DNA of 58,510 nt from Hydrogenophaga intermedia (GTDB taxonomy: Bacteria; Pseudomonadota; Gammaproteobacteria; Burkholderiales; Burkholderiaceae_C). The stretch covers positions 1-58,510 of the forward strand of contig CAMDCY010000002.1 in the NCBI GenBank assembly GCA_945890705.1, read 5' to 3'. Numbering within the stretch: the stretch's first letter is position 1; each line of letters starts with the position of its first letter. The notes beneath the pieces were generated by a model. That model was not told the DNA's origin. It ran no database searches and worked only from the letters and a program-made list of their open reading frames with translations. The position numbers and the translations under genes were made by a program. Of this stretch, positions 10,357 to 19,726 are shown piece by piece.

Positions 10357-11853
10357 ATGATTGACAACATCAGCTGGATCACGGCTTACCCTGAAATCCT
10401 TTTGCTGGGCATGGCGTGCGTGATCGCGCTGCTGGACCTGGGCGTGAAAACGCCCCTGCGCAGCCTGACCTACGGCTTGACCCAGCTCACGCTGGCCGCC
10501 GTGGTGCTCTTGACCGCCACCTACGCCATGACCGGCGAGACCCTGTTGGGCTTTGGTGGCCAAGTGGTGAGCGACCCCATGGGCAACTGGCTCAAGGCCT
10601 GTGCGGCCTTGGCCATGATGGTGACCTTCTCCTACGGTCGCGCCTATTCGGCCGATCGCAGCATGTTGCAGGGCGGTGAGCTGTTCACCTTGGGCCTGTT
10701 CTCGCTGCTGGGTATGTTCGTGATGATCTCGGGCAACCACTTTTTGGTGATCTATCTGGGCTTGGAACTCTTGACGCTCTCGGGTTATGCCTTGGTGGCC
10801 TTGCGCCGCGACAACGCCGACTCCAGCGAAGCCGCCATGAAGTACTTCGTGCTGGGCGCTTTGGCCAGCGGCTTCTTGCTCTACGGCTTGTCTCTGGTCT
10901 ACGGCGCCACCGGCTCATTGCAGCTGGCCGAAGTGATGCAAGCGATTGCGGGCGGTGACGCCGCGCTCAAAGGCTCCTCGCAGGTCTTGGTTTTGGGCTT
11001 GGTCTTCGTGGTTGCCGGCCTGGCCTTCAAACTCGGCGTGGTGCCCTTCCACATGTGGGTGCCCGATGTTTACCACGGTGCCCCCACCGCGGTGACCCTG
11101 ATGATCGGTGGCGCGCCCAAACTGGCGGCCTTGGCCATCGTCTTGCGCATTTTGGTTGAAGGCCTGCAGCCGCTGGCCTTTGACTGGCAACAAATGCTGG
11201 GGGTCTTGGCGGTGTCGTCTTTGCTGATCGGCAACTTGGCGGCCATCGCCCAAACCAACCTCAAGCGCATGTTGGCGTTCTCTACCATCGCGCAAATGGG
11301 CTTCATGCTCTTGGCCTTGGTGGCCGGTGTGGTGCCCGGTGCGGCCGACAACACGGCCAACGCCTACGGCGCGTCCATGTTCTACGTCATCACCTATGTG
11401 CTGACCACCTTGGGCACCTTCGGGGTGATCTTGTTGTTGTCTCGACGCGGCTTTGAGGCCGAGAACCTGTCCGACTTGGCGGGCCTGAACCGTCGCAGCC
11501 CGCTGTTCGCCGCGGTCATGGCGATTTGTATGTTCTCGCTCGCGGGCGTGCCGCCGATGGTGGGCTTCTACGCCAAGCTCTCCGTGTTGCAAGCCCTGAT
11601 GGCCTCGTCGCAAGGCTGGGCGCTGTGGCTCGCGGTGTTCGCCGTGATGATGTCTTTGGTGGGCGCTTTCTACTACTTGCGTGTGGTCAAGGTCATGTAC
11701 TTCGATGCACCGACGCAAACCGAGGCCGTGGGCGGCAGCACCGAGGTGCGAACCGTCTTGTCCATCAACGGCGCCATGGTTTTGGTGCTGGGCATCTTCC
11801 CCGGTGGCCTGATGACCTTGTGCGCCCAAGCTGTGTCGACCTTGGGCAAATAA
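10357..11853 (+). CDS. nuoN: NADH-quinone oxidoreductase subunit N
   Basis: This is the third antiporter-like subunit (498 residues, about 14 helices), placed next to NuoK in the membrane arm. Recognisable parts are YLGLELLTLSGYALVALRR near residue 130 and FKLGVVPFHMWVPDVYHGAP near residue 225, with the channel lysines in the expected places. It is the last complex I subunit gene of the operon, followed after three bases by the DUF2818 gene. Confidence 0.97.
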   Translation: MIDNISWITAYPEILLLGMACVIALLDLGVKTPLRSLTYGLTQLTLAAVVLLTATYAMTGETLLGFGGQVVSDPMGNWLKACAALAMMVTFSYGRAYSADRSMLQGGELFTLGLFSLLGMFVMISGNHFLVIYLGLELLTLSGYALVALRRDNADSSEAAMKYFVLGALASGFLLYGLSLVYGATGSLQLAEVMQAIAGGDAALKGSSQVLVLGLVFVVAGLAFKLGVVPFHMWVPDVYHGAPTAVTLMIGGAPKLAALAIVLRILVEGLQPLAFDWQQMLGVLAVSSLLIGNLAAIAQTNLKRMLAFSTIAQMGFMLLALVAGVVPGAADNTANAYGASMFYVITYVLTTLGTFGVILLLSRRGFEAENLSDLAGLNRRSPLFAAVMAICMFSLAGVPPMVGFYAKLSVLQALMASSQGWALWLAVFAVMMSLVGAFYYLRVVKVMYFDAPTQTEAVGGSTEVRTVLSINGAMVLVLGIFPGGLMTLCAQAVSTLGK

Positions 11854-11856
11854 ACC

Positions 11857-12159
11857 ATGAACACCGACGCTTTGGTGATGGCGGTGTTGCTGCTGGCGCT
11901 CGCCGCGGCCAATGCCCCGTTTTTGAACAACCGCTGGTTGTTGGTCTTGCCTCGCACGCAGGTCAAGCACGTCGGCATCCACGCCATGGAGTTGGTGGTG
12001 TGGTACTTCCTGGTCGGCGCGGTGGGCTTGGGTTTGGAGCAATACGCCGGTCAAATCTACCCGCAAGGCTGGGAGTTCTACGCCACCACCGCCGCGCTGT
12101 TTTTGACCTTCGCTTTCCCCGGCTTCGTCTACCGCTACCTGTTCAAGCGCCACGCTTGA
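11857..12159 (+). CDS. DUF2818 family membrane protein
   Basis: This protein of 100 residues has three predicted transmembrane segments (about residues 6-24, 44-62 and 75-92) and a basic C-terminus. DUF2818 proteins are found mainly in Betaproteobacteria and regularly sit directly behind nuoN, as here (three bases after its stop). That points to a role in assembly or function of complex I, but no biochemical function is established to my knowledge. No catalytic or cofactor motif is visible. Confidence 0.85.
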   Translation: MNTDALVMAVLLLALAAANAPFLNNRWLLVLPRTQVKHVGIHAMELVVWYFLVGAVGLGLEQYAGQIYPQGWEFYATTAALFLTFAFPGFVYRYLFKRHA

Positions 12160-12166
12160 TCGCCTC

Positions 12167-12739
12167 ATGAGCAGCGACGGCCTGAGCGAAACGCGCCTGT
12201 CGCAAACCACGGTATTGCGCGGGGACTTTCTGCACGTGGTGCGCGACACCGTGCAGCTGCCCAACGGCCAGACGGCCACACGCGAATACGTGTTGCACCC
12301 CGGTGCGGTGATGGTGATCGCCTTGCTCGACGATGGTCGCGCCGTGATGGAGCGCCAATACCGCCACCCCATGGGGCAGGTGATGATCGAATTCCCTGCC
12401 GGCAAACTCGACCCCAGCGAAAGTGCCTTGCACTGCGCGCAGCGCGAGTTGCGCGAAGAAACCGGCTACCAAGCCGCGCAGTGGGCCCGCGCCGGCGTCA
12501 TGGCCCCCACCATCGGTTACGCCGATGAGCGCATCGAGATTTGGTTTGCCCGCGGCTTGCGCTTGGGCGAGCGCGCCCTCGACGACGGTGAGTTCTTGGA
12601 CGTCTTCACCGCCACCCAAGCTGAGCTCAACGTCTGGTGCCGCGACGGTGAGGTCATCGACGGCAAGACGCTGGTCGGCGCTTGGTGGTGGCAACAAGTG
12701 GCCTCGGGCCAGTGGCCCTTGGACTGGCAAGACGCCTGA
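12167..12739 (+). CDS. NUDIX hydrolase, ADP-ribose pyrophosphatase type
   Basis: This 190-residue protein contains the NUDIX box from about residue 82 to 107, with the metal-binding core RELREETGY. The fold and the preceding EFPAGKLDP match the ADP-sugar pyrophosphatase branch (NudF-like), which cleaves ADP-ribose to AMP and ribose 5-phosphate. It follows the DUF2818 gene by seven bases and is probably the last gene of the nuo transcript. It converges on gdhA with only four bases between the two stops. The exact substrate cannot be read from sequence. Confidence 0.85.
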   Translation: MSSDGLSETRLSQTTVLRGDFLHVVRDTVQLPNGQTATREYVLHPGAVMVIALLDDGRAVMERQYRHPMGQVMIEFPAGKLDPSESALHCAQRELREETGYQAAQWARAGVMAPTIGYADERIEIWFARGLRLGERALDDGEFLDVFTATQAELNVWCRDGEVIDGKTLVGAWWWQQVASGQWPLDWQDA

Positions 12740-12743
12740 GGCT

Positions 12744-14021
12744 TCAAGGGTAGAGGCCGCGCAAATCGCGGGCGTGCAAGATGCGTTTACAAGCCACGAT
12801 GAAGGTGGCGGTGCGCAGGCTCACGCGGTGTTCGTCGGCCACTTGCGCGACCACTTGGAAAGCGTCTTGCATGATCTTGACCAAGCGCGCGTTGATCTCG
12901 TCTTCGCTCCAAAAGAAGCTCGAGAAATCCTGCACCCACTCAAAGTAGCTCACCGTCACGCCCCCGGCGTTGGCGATCACATCGGGCACCACCAAGACAC
13001 CGCGCTCGTGCAAGATGTCGTCGGCCTCGGGCGTGGTCGGGCCGTTGGCGCCTTCGATCACCATCTTGGCTTGGATGCGCCCCGCGTTGGCGTGGGTGAT
13101 TTGTTGCTCCAGCGCGGCCGGGATCAGGATGTCGCAAGGCACGTCCCAAAACGCGTCCTTGGCCAGGACCTCGGCACCCTCAAACCCGCCCACGCTGCCG
13201 GTGCGCGCCACGTGCGCGAGCAAGGCCATCACGTCCAAACCCGCTTCTCGGTAGATCGTACCGCCGTGGTCCTGCACCGCCACCACACGTGCGCCGGCTT
13301 GGGCGAACAATTTGCCCGCGATGCCGCCCACGTTGCCAAAGCCCTGCACGGCCACCCGCGCTTGTGTGACGTCCATGCCGATGCGCTTGGCCGCTTCCAC
13401 GCCGACGGTGAACACGCCGCGGCCGGTGGCCTCGCGCCGACCCAGTGAGCCGCCGAGGTCGATCGGTTTGCCGGTCACCACGCCCGTGGCGGTGGCACCT
13501 TCGTTCATGGAGTAGGTGTCCATCATCCACGCCATGATTTGCTCGTTGGTGTTCACATCGGGCGCGGGGATGTCTTTGGTCGGGCCAATGACGATGCCGA
13601 TCTCGCTGGTGTAGCGCCGCGTCATGCGCTCGAGCTCGCCCATGGAGAGCTGGCGCGGGTCGACCCGAATGCCGCCCTTGGCGCCACCGTAGGGCACGTT
13701 GACGGCGGCGTTCTTGATCGACATCCATGCCGACAAGGCCATGACCTCGGACAGCGTCACGTCTTGGTGAAAGCGCACGCCGCCTTTGCCGGGGCCTCGG
13801 CTGGTGTTGTGTTGCACGCGGTAGCCCTCGAAGTGTGCGATGGTGCCGTTGTCCAAGTGGATCGGCACATCCACGATCAGCGCGCGCTTGGGCCGCTTGA
13901 GCGTGTCGACCCAGCGCGCCAAGTTGCCGAGGTAGGGCGTGACGCGGTCGACCTGCTGCAGATAAACGCCCCAAGGGCCGAGTTTGTGGGGGTCGAGGTA
14001 GGAGAGCAAAGCTTCGTTCAT
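12744..14021 (-). CDS. gdhA: Glu/Leu/Phe/Val dehydrogenase, probably glutamate dehydrogenase
   Basis: This 425-residue cytosolic enzyme would interconvert glutamate and 2-oxoglutarate plus ammonia using NAD(P). The substrate domain shows [13 protein letters not shown] and the catalytic-lysine segment [13 protein letters not shown]. The Rossmann part has VQGFGNVGG. The start at 14021 was chosen for its family-like N-terminus ([18 protein letters not shown]) and the AGGA upstream. The frame remains open as far as 14582 but that extension crosses the TPP riboswitch and looks non-coding. NAD against NADP preference is not decided. Confidence 0.92.
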   Translation of the reverse strand: MNEALLSYLDPHKLGPWGVYLQQVDRVTPYLGNLARWVDTLKRPKRALIVDVPIHLDNGTIAHFEGYRVQHNTSRGPGKGGVRFHQDVTLSEVMALSAWMSIKNAAVNVPYGGAKGGIRVDPRQLSMGELERMTRRYTSEIGIVIGPTKDIPAPDVNTNEQIMAWMMDTYSMNEGATATGVVTGKPIDLGGSLGRREATGRGVFTVGVEAAKRIGMDVTQARVAVQGFGNVGGIAGKLFAQAGARVVAVQDHGGTIYREAGLDVMALLAHVARTGSVGGFEGAEVLAKDAFWDVPCDILIPAALEQQITHANAGRIQAKMVIEGANGPTTPEADDILHERGVLVVPDVIANAGGVTVSYFEWVQDFSSFFWSEDEINARLVKIMQDAFQVVAQVADEHRVSLRTATFIVACKRILHARDLRGLYP

Positions 14022-14190
14022 GTCGTTCCTGTTGGGAGGTGTCAAGGTGACGCGAAGCTTACGCAGGGCGTTTGGGCCTGTCCAAGGCCAAGTGGGGATT
14101 GGGTTATGCAGGCCGCGCATACCTGGGCAAATACCCCAAGCGCTGCGGGTGTTGCGCGGCCCAGCCCGGCGCGCGCTTAGAATGCAGGCT
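14022..14190. other. Intergenic region between gdhA and the TPP riboswitch
   Basis: This divergent gap holds the gdhA leader on the minus strand and the thiB promoter on the plus strand. A weak plus-strand candidate is TTGCGC at 14152 with TAGAAT at 14178, but the spacing (20 bases) is poor. No gene, repeat or terminator was seen. The rest of the 343-base gap to thiB holds the riboswitch and a short leader. Confidence 0.4.
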
Positions 14191-14278
14191 TCACCGGGGG
14201 TGCCTGGGCTTGCAAAAGCCCGTGGCTGAGAAATACCCCTCTCACCTGATCTGGGTTGTGCCAGCGTAGGGAGCGTGA
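14191..14278 (+). promoter_or_regulatory. TPP riboswitch (THI element)
   Basis: The conserved blocks of the thiamine pyrophosphate riboswitch are present in order: GGGGGTGCC at 14196, CTGAGA at 14226-14231, ACCC at 14235, and ACCTGATCTGG followed by GCCAGCGTAGGGA up to 14272. Outer strands TCAC (14191-14194) and GTGA (14275-14278) can pair as P1. It lies about 86 bases upstream of thiB and would lower transporter expression when TPP is plentiful. The expression platform is not clear: a small GC hairpin around 14330 before GTGTTTT is one candidate. Confidence 0.95.
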
Positions 14279-14364
14279 TGCGAATGCCCAAGAACCGCTG
14301 TGCGGCCCAACGGCTTTCTCTTTCATGCCCCGAGCGGGCGTGTTTTAAAGAAAGGCGGTTCGGT

Positions 14365-15417
14365 ATGCAACGGCGGTTTTTTGTTTTGGTCTCCACTTCT
14401 TTGGCGGCGCTGTGCGTGGCCGGCGCGGCCCACGCGCAAACCACGCTGCGCGTCATGACGCACAGCTCGTTTGATTTGCCCAAGCCTTTGCTGGCGCAGT
14501 TCGAAAAAGACGCGGGCGTGAAGCTGCAAATCATCAAGGGCGGCGACGCCGGCGAGATGCTCAACAAGCTCATCCTGTCCAAAGCCTCGCCCGTGGCCGA
14601 TGTGGTCTATGGCATCGACAACACCTTGCTGCCGCGCGCATTGGCCGCGGGCATCGTGGACAGCGACATCGGCTCCATCGCTCAACGCGCAGCCGACGCG
14701 GCCATGTCCGATCATGCCGATCGCAGTGGCGTGCATGCCGGCGTGGTGCCCATCGACGTCGGTTTTGTGAACCTCAACATCGACAAGTCTTGGTTCGAGA
14801 AAAAAGGTTTGGCCTTGCCCAAAACCCTGCAAGACTTGGCCAAACCCGCCTACCGAGATTTGCTGGTGGTGCCCAACCCCGCCACGTCCAGCCCGGGCCA
14901 AGCCTTCATGCTGGCCACCATCGCCGGTTTGGGCGAACAGGCCGCCTTCGATTGGTGGGGCCAGATGCGCGCCAACGGCGTCAAGGTGGTCAAGGGCTGG
15001 AGCGAGGCCTATTACACCGAGTTCACGCGCAACGGTGGCACCCGCCCCATCGTGGTGAGCTACGCCACCAGCCCGGCGGCTGAGGTGTTCTACAGCAAAG
15101 AAAACATCAGCACCTCACCCACGGCCAACCTGTTCTTGGCCGGCGGTGTGTTCCGCCAAGTCGAGGGCGCGGCCTTGCTCAAGGGCGGCAAGGCCCGCGA
15201 GGCTGGTGTGAAGTTCATCGCCTTCTTGCGTTCGACCCCGGTGCAGCAGGCCTTGCAAACCACCATGTGGATGTACCCGGCCGAGCCCGGCGTGGCCCTC
15301 GATCCGGTGATGCAACACGCGCAAGCGCCCGCGCGTTTTGAATCGCTGCCCTTGAAAACATTGACCGAGCAGGCCGGTGCTTGGCAGCAGCGCTGGACGC
15401 GGGTGGTGCTGAAGTGA
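14365..15417 (+). CDS. thiB: Thiamine ABC transporter, periplasmic substrate-binding protein
   Basis: This 350-residue protein has a Sec signal peptide of about 24 residues ending AHA, then a mature type 2 periplasmic binding protein beginning [13 protein letters not shown]. That opening and the WSEAYYTEF segment match the ThiB/TbpA family, which binds thiamine and its phosphates. The TPP riboswitch upstream and thiP and thiQ downstream support the assignment. The ATG at 14365 was preferred over in-frame codons from 14275 because it gives a clean signal peptide and has AAAGG upstream. Confidence 0.95.
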   Translation: MQRRFFVLVSTSLAALCVAGAAHAQTTLRVMTHSSFDLPKPLLAQFEKDAGVKLQIIKGGDAGEMLNKLILSKASPVADVVYGIDNTLLPRALAAGIVDSDIGSIAQRAADAAMSDHADRSGVHAGVVPIDVGFVNLNIDKSWFEKKGLALPKTLQDLAKPAYRDLLVVPNPATSSPGQAFMLATIAGLGEQAAFDWWGQMRANGVKVVKGWSEAYYTEFTRNGGTRPIVVSYATSPAAEVFYSKENISTSPTANLFLAGGVFRQVEGAALLKGGKAREAGVKFIAFLRSTPVQQALQTTMWMYPAEPGVALDPVMQHAQAPARFESLPLKTLTEQAGAWQQRWTRVVLK

Positions 15418-17030
15418 TTCGCCAACGCCGCCACGCCCTGTGGCTGGCGGCACTGCCTGTGTTGGTGGTGGTCTTGGCCTTGGCCGCGCCGGTGGCGCGT
15501 TTGCTGGGTCAAGGCCTGTGGGGCGATCCGGTGGCCGGCATGGCCACGAGCGACAGTGGGCCGTGGTGGCAGGACGCGCACCTGCGCTTTCGCGTGGGTT
15601 GGACGCTGGTGCAAGCGTTGGCCACGTGTGTGCTGTGTTTGGTGCTGGGCTTGCCCATGGCTTGGGTCTTGGCGCGGCTGGAATTTCGCGGGCGGCTGTG
15701 GTGGCAGCGCGCCTTGATGTTGCCCTTTGTGGTGCCCACGCTGGTGGCGGCGCTGGGCGTGTTGTCGCTCTGGGGGCCACGCGGTTGGCTGGGCGAACCC
15801 TTGGCTCAGATGGGTTGGTCCTTGGCCGACACGCCTTGGCTGCTGCTCTTGGGCAATGTGTTTTTCAACCTGTGTTTGGTGGTGCGCGCCGGTGTGGACG
15901 GTTTGGCGCGGGTGAGCGCACGCCAACTGTCGGCGGCACGCACCTTGGGCGCCACGCCGTGGCGTGCGTTTTGGCGGGTCGAGTGGCCGGTGGTGGCGCC
16001 TTGGTTGGCGTCTGCGCTGTGCTTGGTGTTTTTGTATTGCTTCACCGGTTTTGGTTTGGCGCTGGTGCTCGGCGGCCAGCGATGGGCCACGGTGGAGGTG
16101 GAGATTTACACGCTGGTGGCGCACGAACTGGCCTTGGGCTCGGCGGCACGCTTGGCCGTGGCCATGCTGGCGCTGACCGCGGGCGTGGCCTGGGCCTATG
16201 CGTGGGTGGAGCGGCGCTTGGCCAGCCCTGGGCGGGTGGTGCCCGTGCCGCGCCAAACTTTGGCGGGTCGCGCGGCGTGGGGTTGGTGGGCGCTGTCGCT
16301 GTTGACTTGGTTGTTGCTGTGTGGCGCGCCCTTGCTCGCGCTCTTGGTGCAGGGGGTACACGCGGCGGTGTGGGGGCAGGGCGCGTCGGTGTGGGCCGAT
16401 GACGACGTGCGCTTGGCCTTGGCTAATACCTTGCGCTTCACCGCCATGGCCTTGGCGGTGGCCACGGTCTTGGGCGTGTTGCACGCCTTGGCCGGCCAGG
16501 CCATGCGCCGCTGGACCTGGCCAGCACTGGCTTGGCGCACCAGCGCGTACGCGCCGCTGGTGGTCTCGCCCGTGGCCTTGGCTTTTGGTTTTTTGCTGTT
16601 GTACCCGCAGTGGTTGGCCAGCTTGCCGCTCTTGGTCTTGGCCTACGCGCTGCTGGCCTACCCCTTTGTGGCCAAGGCCTTGGCCGCTGCGCTCGACGCC
16701 TTGCCCGCGCAATACGCACAGGCTGCGGCCAGCTTGGGGGCGTCCCCTTGGCGGGTGTGGTGGCGCGTGACGCTGCCACTGGCTTCTAGCGCATTGCGCC
16801 GTGGCGTGGCCTTTGCCGCGGCCACCATGCTGGGCGAGTTTGCGGTCTCGCTGCTCTTGTCGCGCCCGGAGTGGTTGACCTTGACCACCTTGATTTACCA
16901 GCGCTTGGGCCGCCCCGGTGCAGCCAACTTGGACACGGCTTGGGTGCTCTCGGCCGGGCTAATGGTCTTGGCGCTGTGTGTGTTTGTGTTGATTGAAGGG
17001 CGCCCCCGGCGAGAATCGAACCATGCTTGA
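15414..17030 (+). CDS. thiP: Thiamine ABC transporter, permease
   Basis: This 538-residue inner-membrane permease consists of two fused binding-protein-dependent transport domains, about 12 transmembrane helices in all. The cytoplasmic coupling loops show the EAA-type pattern twice: ARTLGATPWRAFWRVEWP near residue 175 and AASLGASPWRVWWRVTLP near residue 437. The GTG at 15414 was chosen because it overlaps the thiB stop (GTGA). The frame opens further upstream only inside thiB. It is expressed under the TPP riboswitch. Confidence 0.94.
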   Translation: MIRQRRHALWLAALPVLVVVLALAAPVARLLGQGLWGDPVAGMATSDSGPWWQDAHLRFRVGWTLVQALATCVLCLVLGLPMAWVLARLEFRGRLWWQRALMLPFVVPTLVAALGVLSLWGPRGWLGEPLAQMGWSLADTPWLLLLGNVFFNLCLVVRAGVDGLARVSARQLSAARTLGATPWRAFWRVEWPVVAPWLASALCLVFLYCFTGFGLALVLGGQRWATVEVEIYTLVAHELALGSAARLAVAMLALTAGVAWAYAWVERRLASPGRVVPVPRQTLAGRAAWGWWALSLLTWLLLCGAPLLALLVQGVHAAVWGQGASVWADDDVRLALANTLRFTAMALAVATVLGVLHALAGQAMRRWTWPALAWRTSAYAPLVVSPVALAFGFLLLYPQWLASLPLLVLAYALLAYPFVAKALAAALDALPAQYAQAAASLGASPWRVWWRVTLPLASSALRRGVAFAAATMLGEFAVSLLLSRPEWLTLTTLIYQRLGRPGAANLDTAWVLSAGLMVLALCVFVLIEGRPRRESNHA

Positions 17031-17682
17031 ACTGCGCGACATCACCCACCACTGGAGCGGCCCGAACGGCGAACGCCAGACCCTGCTGCGCGGCGTGAGC
17101 CTGTCGGTGGCACCCGGTCAAACCGTGGCCCTGCTGGGCGCGTCGGGCAGTGGCAAGAGCACGCTGCTCAACATCATTGCTGGGTTGGAGGCGCCAGAAT
17201 CGGGCCGCGTGTGGCTGGACGGCCAAGACATCAGCGACTGGCCGCCCGAGCGCCGCCGCTTGGCCCTCATGTTCCAAGACTTCGCGCTGTTCCCGCACCT
17301 GAACCTGCAAGACAACGTGGCCTTTGGTTTGGTGGAGCAGGGCGTGGCGCGGGCCGTTGCGCGCTCGCGCGCCGACGACTTGCTGCAGCGCTTTGGTTTG
17401 GGCGGACGCGGCCGGGAGCGCGTGGGCACCTTGTCGGGCGGTGAACAGCAGCGCGTGGCCTTGGCCCGTGCCCTCATCACACAGCCGAGCGCCTTGTTGC
17501 TCGACGAGCCATTCTCTGCACTCGACGCCGATTTGCGTGCCGATTTGCGCGCCGAATTTGCCCAGCGCATCGCCGAGCACGGCATGCGCGCGGTCTTGGT
17601 CACGCACGACGAAGCCGAGGCCCGCGCCATGGCCAGCGCGGCTTGGCGGCTTGAGAGTGGGTGTTTGTACGCCCTGTGGTGA
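17023..17682 (+). CDS. thiQ: Thiamine ABC transporter, ATP-binding protein
   Basis: This 219-residue ATPase energises thiamine import together with ThiB and ThiP. Visible motifs are Walker [10 protein letters not shown] near residue 43, the Q-loop FQDFALFPH, the signature LSGGEQQR near residue 138, and Walker B LLLDEPFS near residue 157, followed by the H-loop LVTHDEAEA. The ATG at 17023 overlaps the end of thiP. The length is usual for ThiQ. Confidence 0.95.
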   Translation: MLELRDITHHWSGPNGERQTLLRGVSLSVAPGQTVALLGASGSGKSTLLNIIAGLEAPESGRVWLDGQDISDWPPERRRLALMFQDFALFPHLNLQDNVAFGLVEQGVARAVARSRADDLLQRFGLGGRGRERVGTLSGGEQQRVALARALITQPSALLLDEPFSALDADLRADLRAEFAQRIAEHGMRAVLVTHDEAEARAMASAAWRLESGCLYALW

Positions 17683-17773
17683 GCCCCGGTGGCGGCGGGT
17701 TGCCACGGCCGTCCACTACACTTGGAGACCCGGATCGCCATGGCGGCGAGTCCCATCACGCAAGGAGCAGCCC

Positions 17774-18487
17774 ATGGGCGCACAGTGGAAAGCCAAAGGC
17801 AAGGCACAAGCCGCAGACGCCAGAGGCAAATTGTTTGGTCGCTTGGCCAAGGACATCATGATCGCGGCCCGCAACGGCGCCGACCCCTCGGCCAATTCGC
17901 GCCTGCGTTTGGTGGTCGAGCAAGCCCGTAAGGTCTCCATGCCCAAGGAAACGCTGGAGCGCGCCATCAAAAAAGGGGCTGGCCTCTTGGGCGATGCGGT
18001 GAGCTTTGACCGCGTGATTTACGAAGGCTTTGCACCGCACCAGGTGCCGGTGATGATCGAGGTGCTGACCGACAACGTCAATCGCAGCGCCTCCGACATG
18101 CGTGTGTTGTTCCGCAAGGGCCAGCAAGGCACCAGCGGTTCGGTGTCGTGGGACTTCAACCACGTGGGCATCATCGAGGCCGAACCCGCCGAAGCGGGGG
18201 CCGATCCAGAACTCGCGGCCATTGAAGCGGGCGCGCAAGATTTTGAGCCCGCGGACGAAGACGGCGTGACGGTGTTCATCACCGAAGCCACCGACCTAGA
18301 CTTGGTCAGCCGCGCCTTACCAGCACATGGCTTCACCGTGCTGTCCAACAAGCTCGGCTACCAGCCCAAAAACCCCGTGGACCCGGCCAGCTTGAGCGCC
18401 GAGGCCTTGGCCGAAGTCGACGCCTTCTTGGCCGCCATCGACGACAACGAAGACGTGCAAAACGTCTTCGCCGGTTTGAGCGGCTGA
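17774..18487 (+). CDS. YebC/PmpR/TACO1 family protein
   Basis: This 237-residue protein belongs to the YebC family, whose members act as transcription regulators (PmpR) or relieve ribosome stalling (TACO1 and recent bacterial work). Family segments [20 protein letters not shown] and [10 protein letters not shown] are clear. The N-terminus, [20 protein letters not shown], differs from the usual AGHSKWANIKHRK form and fits the second, YeeN-like branch. A good ribosome binding site, AAGGAG, precedes the ATG at 17774. It stands alone, 91 bases after thiQ. Confidence 0.88.
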   Translation: MGAQWKAKGKAQAADARGKLFGRLAKDIMIAARNGADPSANSRLRLVVEQARKVSMPKETLERAIKKGAGLLGDAVSFDRVIYEGFAPHQVPVMIEVLTDNVNRSASDMRVLFRKGQQGTSGSVSWDFNHVGIIEAEPAEAGADPELAAIEAGAQDFEPADEDGVTVFITEATDLDLVSRALPAHGFTVLSNKLGYQPKNPVDPASLSAEALAEVDAFLAAIDDNEDVQNVFAGLSG

Positions 18488-18502
18488 GAGGCCTCAGACC
18501 CT

Positions 18503-19714
18503 TCAGAGCTGGCGCAGCGTTTGCAGCAGGCGCTGTCCGGCCCGGCCGTCCACCGCCCAGCCCAAACGGGCTTGTTCGGCTTTGATGGCCGCACGGCTTT
18601 TCTCGCCCAAGGCGCCGTCCACTTCACCGATGTCGTGCCCGCGCATGAGCAGCAGCGTTTGCAGGCTGCGGCGCTCGGCGCGTGACAAACCCGGATCGTC
18701 GGTGGGCCACGCGGTGGCGAACGGCTGACCGCCACGCAAGCGGTCGGCCAAATGCGCGATCGCCAGACCGTAACTCTCGGCGGCGTTGTAGCTGAACACC
18801 GCATCGAAGTTGCGCATCACCAAAAACGCCGGGCCTTGTGGTCCCGAGGGTCGCATCAAACCGGCCATGGGCAGGTTGGCGGGTAGGTCGCTGCCGTCGA
18901 CGCGGCGCAAGCCCAAAGAGCGCCAGTGCGACGCCTCGCGCTTGACGCGCCGGCCTTCACCGCTGGCAGGCACCGCGCCCTTGGGCACTTGCACTTCAAA
19001 GCCCCAAACCTGGCTGTCTTGCCATCCGGCGCGTTGCAGGAAGTTCGCGGTGGAGGCCAAGGCGTCGGCGGTATTGCCCATCAGGTCGGCGCGGCCGTCG
19101 CTGTCGAAGTCCACGGCCAAGCGCTCAAAGGTGGTGGGCATGAACTGGGTGTGACCAAAGGCACCGGCCCAGGAGCCCACGAATTGTTCGGCGGGGAAGT
19201 GACCCGCTTGCACGATGCGCAGCGCCGCGAACAACTCACCACGGAAAAACGCTTGACGCCGGCCCTCACACGACAAGGTGGCCAAGGCCTGCACGATGGG
19301 GAAGCGGCCAAAGCCTTGGCCGTAGTTGCTCTCCACGCCCCACACCGCCACCACGGTGGCCGGGTCCACGCCGAAGCGGGCGTGCACACGGCGCAGCACG
19401 TCGGCGTGGGTGGCCAGCATGGCTTGGCCCTGCGCCACGCGCTCTTCGTCCACCAACACCGCCAAGTAATCCCAAATCGGGGTGCTGAACTCGGGCTGGG
19501 TGTTGAGCGCAGCCACCGCCCGCGGCTCGGACATCAAGCCCGTGGTGTGTGTGCGCCAAGTGGCGGCACTCACACCCGCTTGCCTGGCCGGTGCTTGAAG
19601 CTCGGCCAAACAAGCGCTCAAATCGCGGGGCGTTGGTGCCAGCGTCGCTGAGGCCACCCAAGGGCTCAGCAACAGGGCTGAGCAAACCACAGCTGACGGG
19701 GTCCAAGCACGCAT
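18503..19714 (-). CDS. mltB: Lytic murein transglycosylase, MltB type
   Basis: This 403-residue protein cleaves the MurNAc-GlcNAc bond of peptidoglycan with formation of a 1,6-anhydro end. A signal peptide of about 23 residues ends at VASA; no lipobox cysteine is seen, so it is probably periplasmic and soluble. The catalytic glutamate is in WGVESNYGQG near residue 127. FGHTQFMPTTF and DFDSDGRADL follow as in the MltB family. The C-terminal 60 residues form a peptidoglycan-binding domain (RSLQTLLLMRGHDIGEVDG). It lies 12 bases downstream of dnaJ but looks functionally separate. Confidence 0.9.
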   Translation of the reverse strand: MRAWTPSAVVCSALLLSPWVASATLAPTPRDLSACLAELQAPARQAGVSAATWRTHTTGLMSEPRAVAALNTQPEFSTPIWDYLAVLVDEERVAQGQAMLATHADVLRRVHARFGVDPATVVAVWGVESNYGQGFGRFPIVQALATLSCEGRRQAFFRGELFAALRIVQAGHFPAEQFVGSWAGAFGHTQFMPTTFERLAVDFDSDGRADLMGNTADALASTANFLQRAGWQDSQVWGFEVQVPKGAVPASGEGRRVKREASHWRSLGLRRVDGSDLPANLPMAGLMRPSGPQGPAFLVMRNFDAVFSYNAAESYGLAIAHLADRLRGGQPFATAWPTDDPGLSRAERRSLQTLLLMRGHDIGEVDGALGEKSRAAIKAEQARLGWAVDGRAGQRLLQTLRQL

Positions 19715-19726
19715 GTCAACCGCCCA

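Noticed and set aside
14022-14582. N-terminal extension of the gdhA frame upstream of 14021
   Set aside because: It runs across the TPP riboswitch and the thiB start on the other strand, lacks similarity to the family, and a proper start with AGGA lies at 14021.
18484-18497. CTGAG/CTCAG hairpin between the YebC gene and mltB as terminator
   Set aside because: The stem has only five base pairs and no T-tract.
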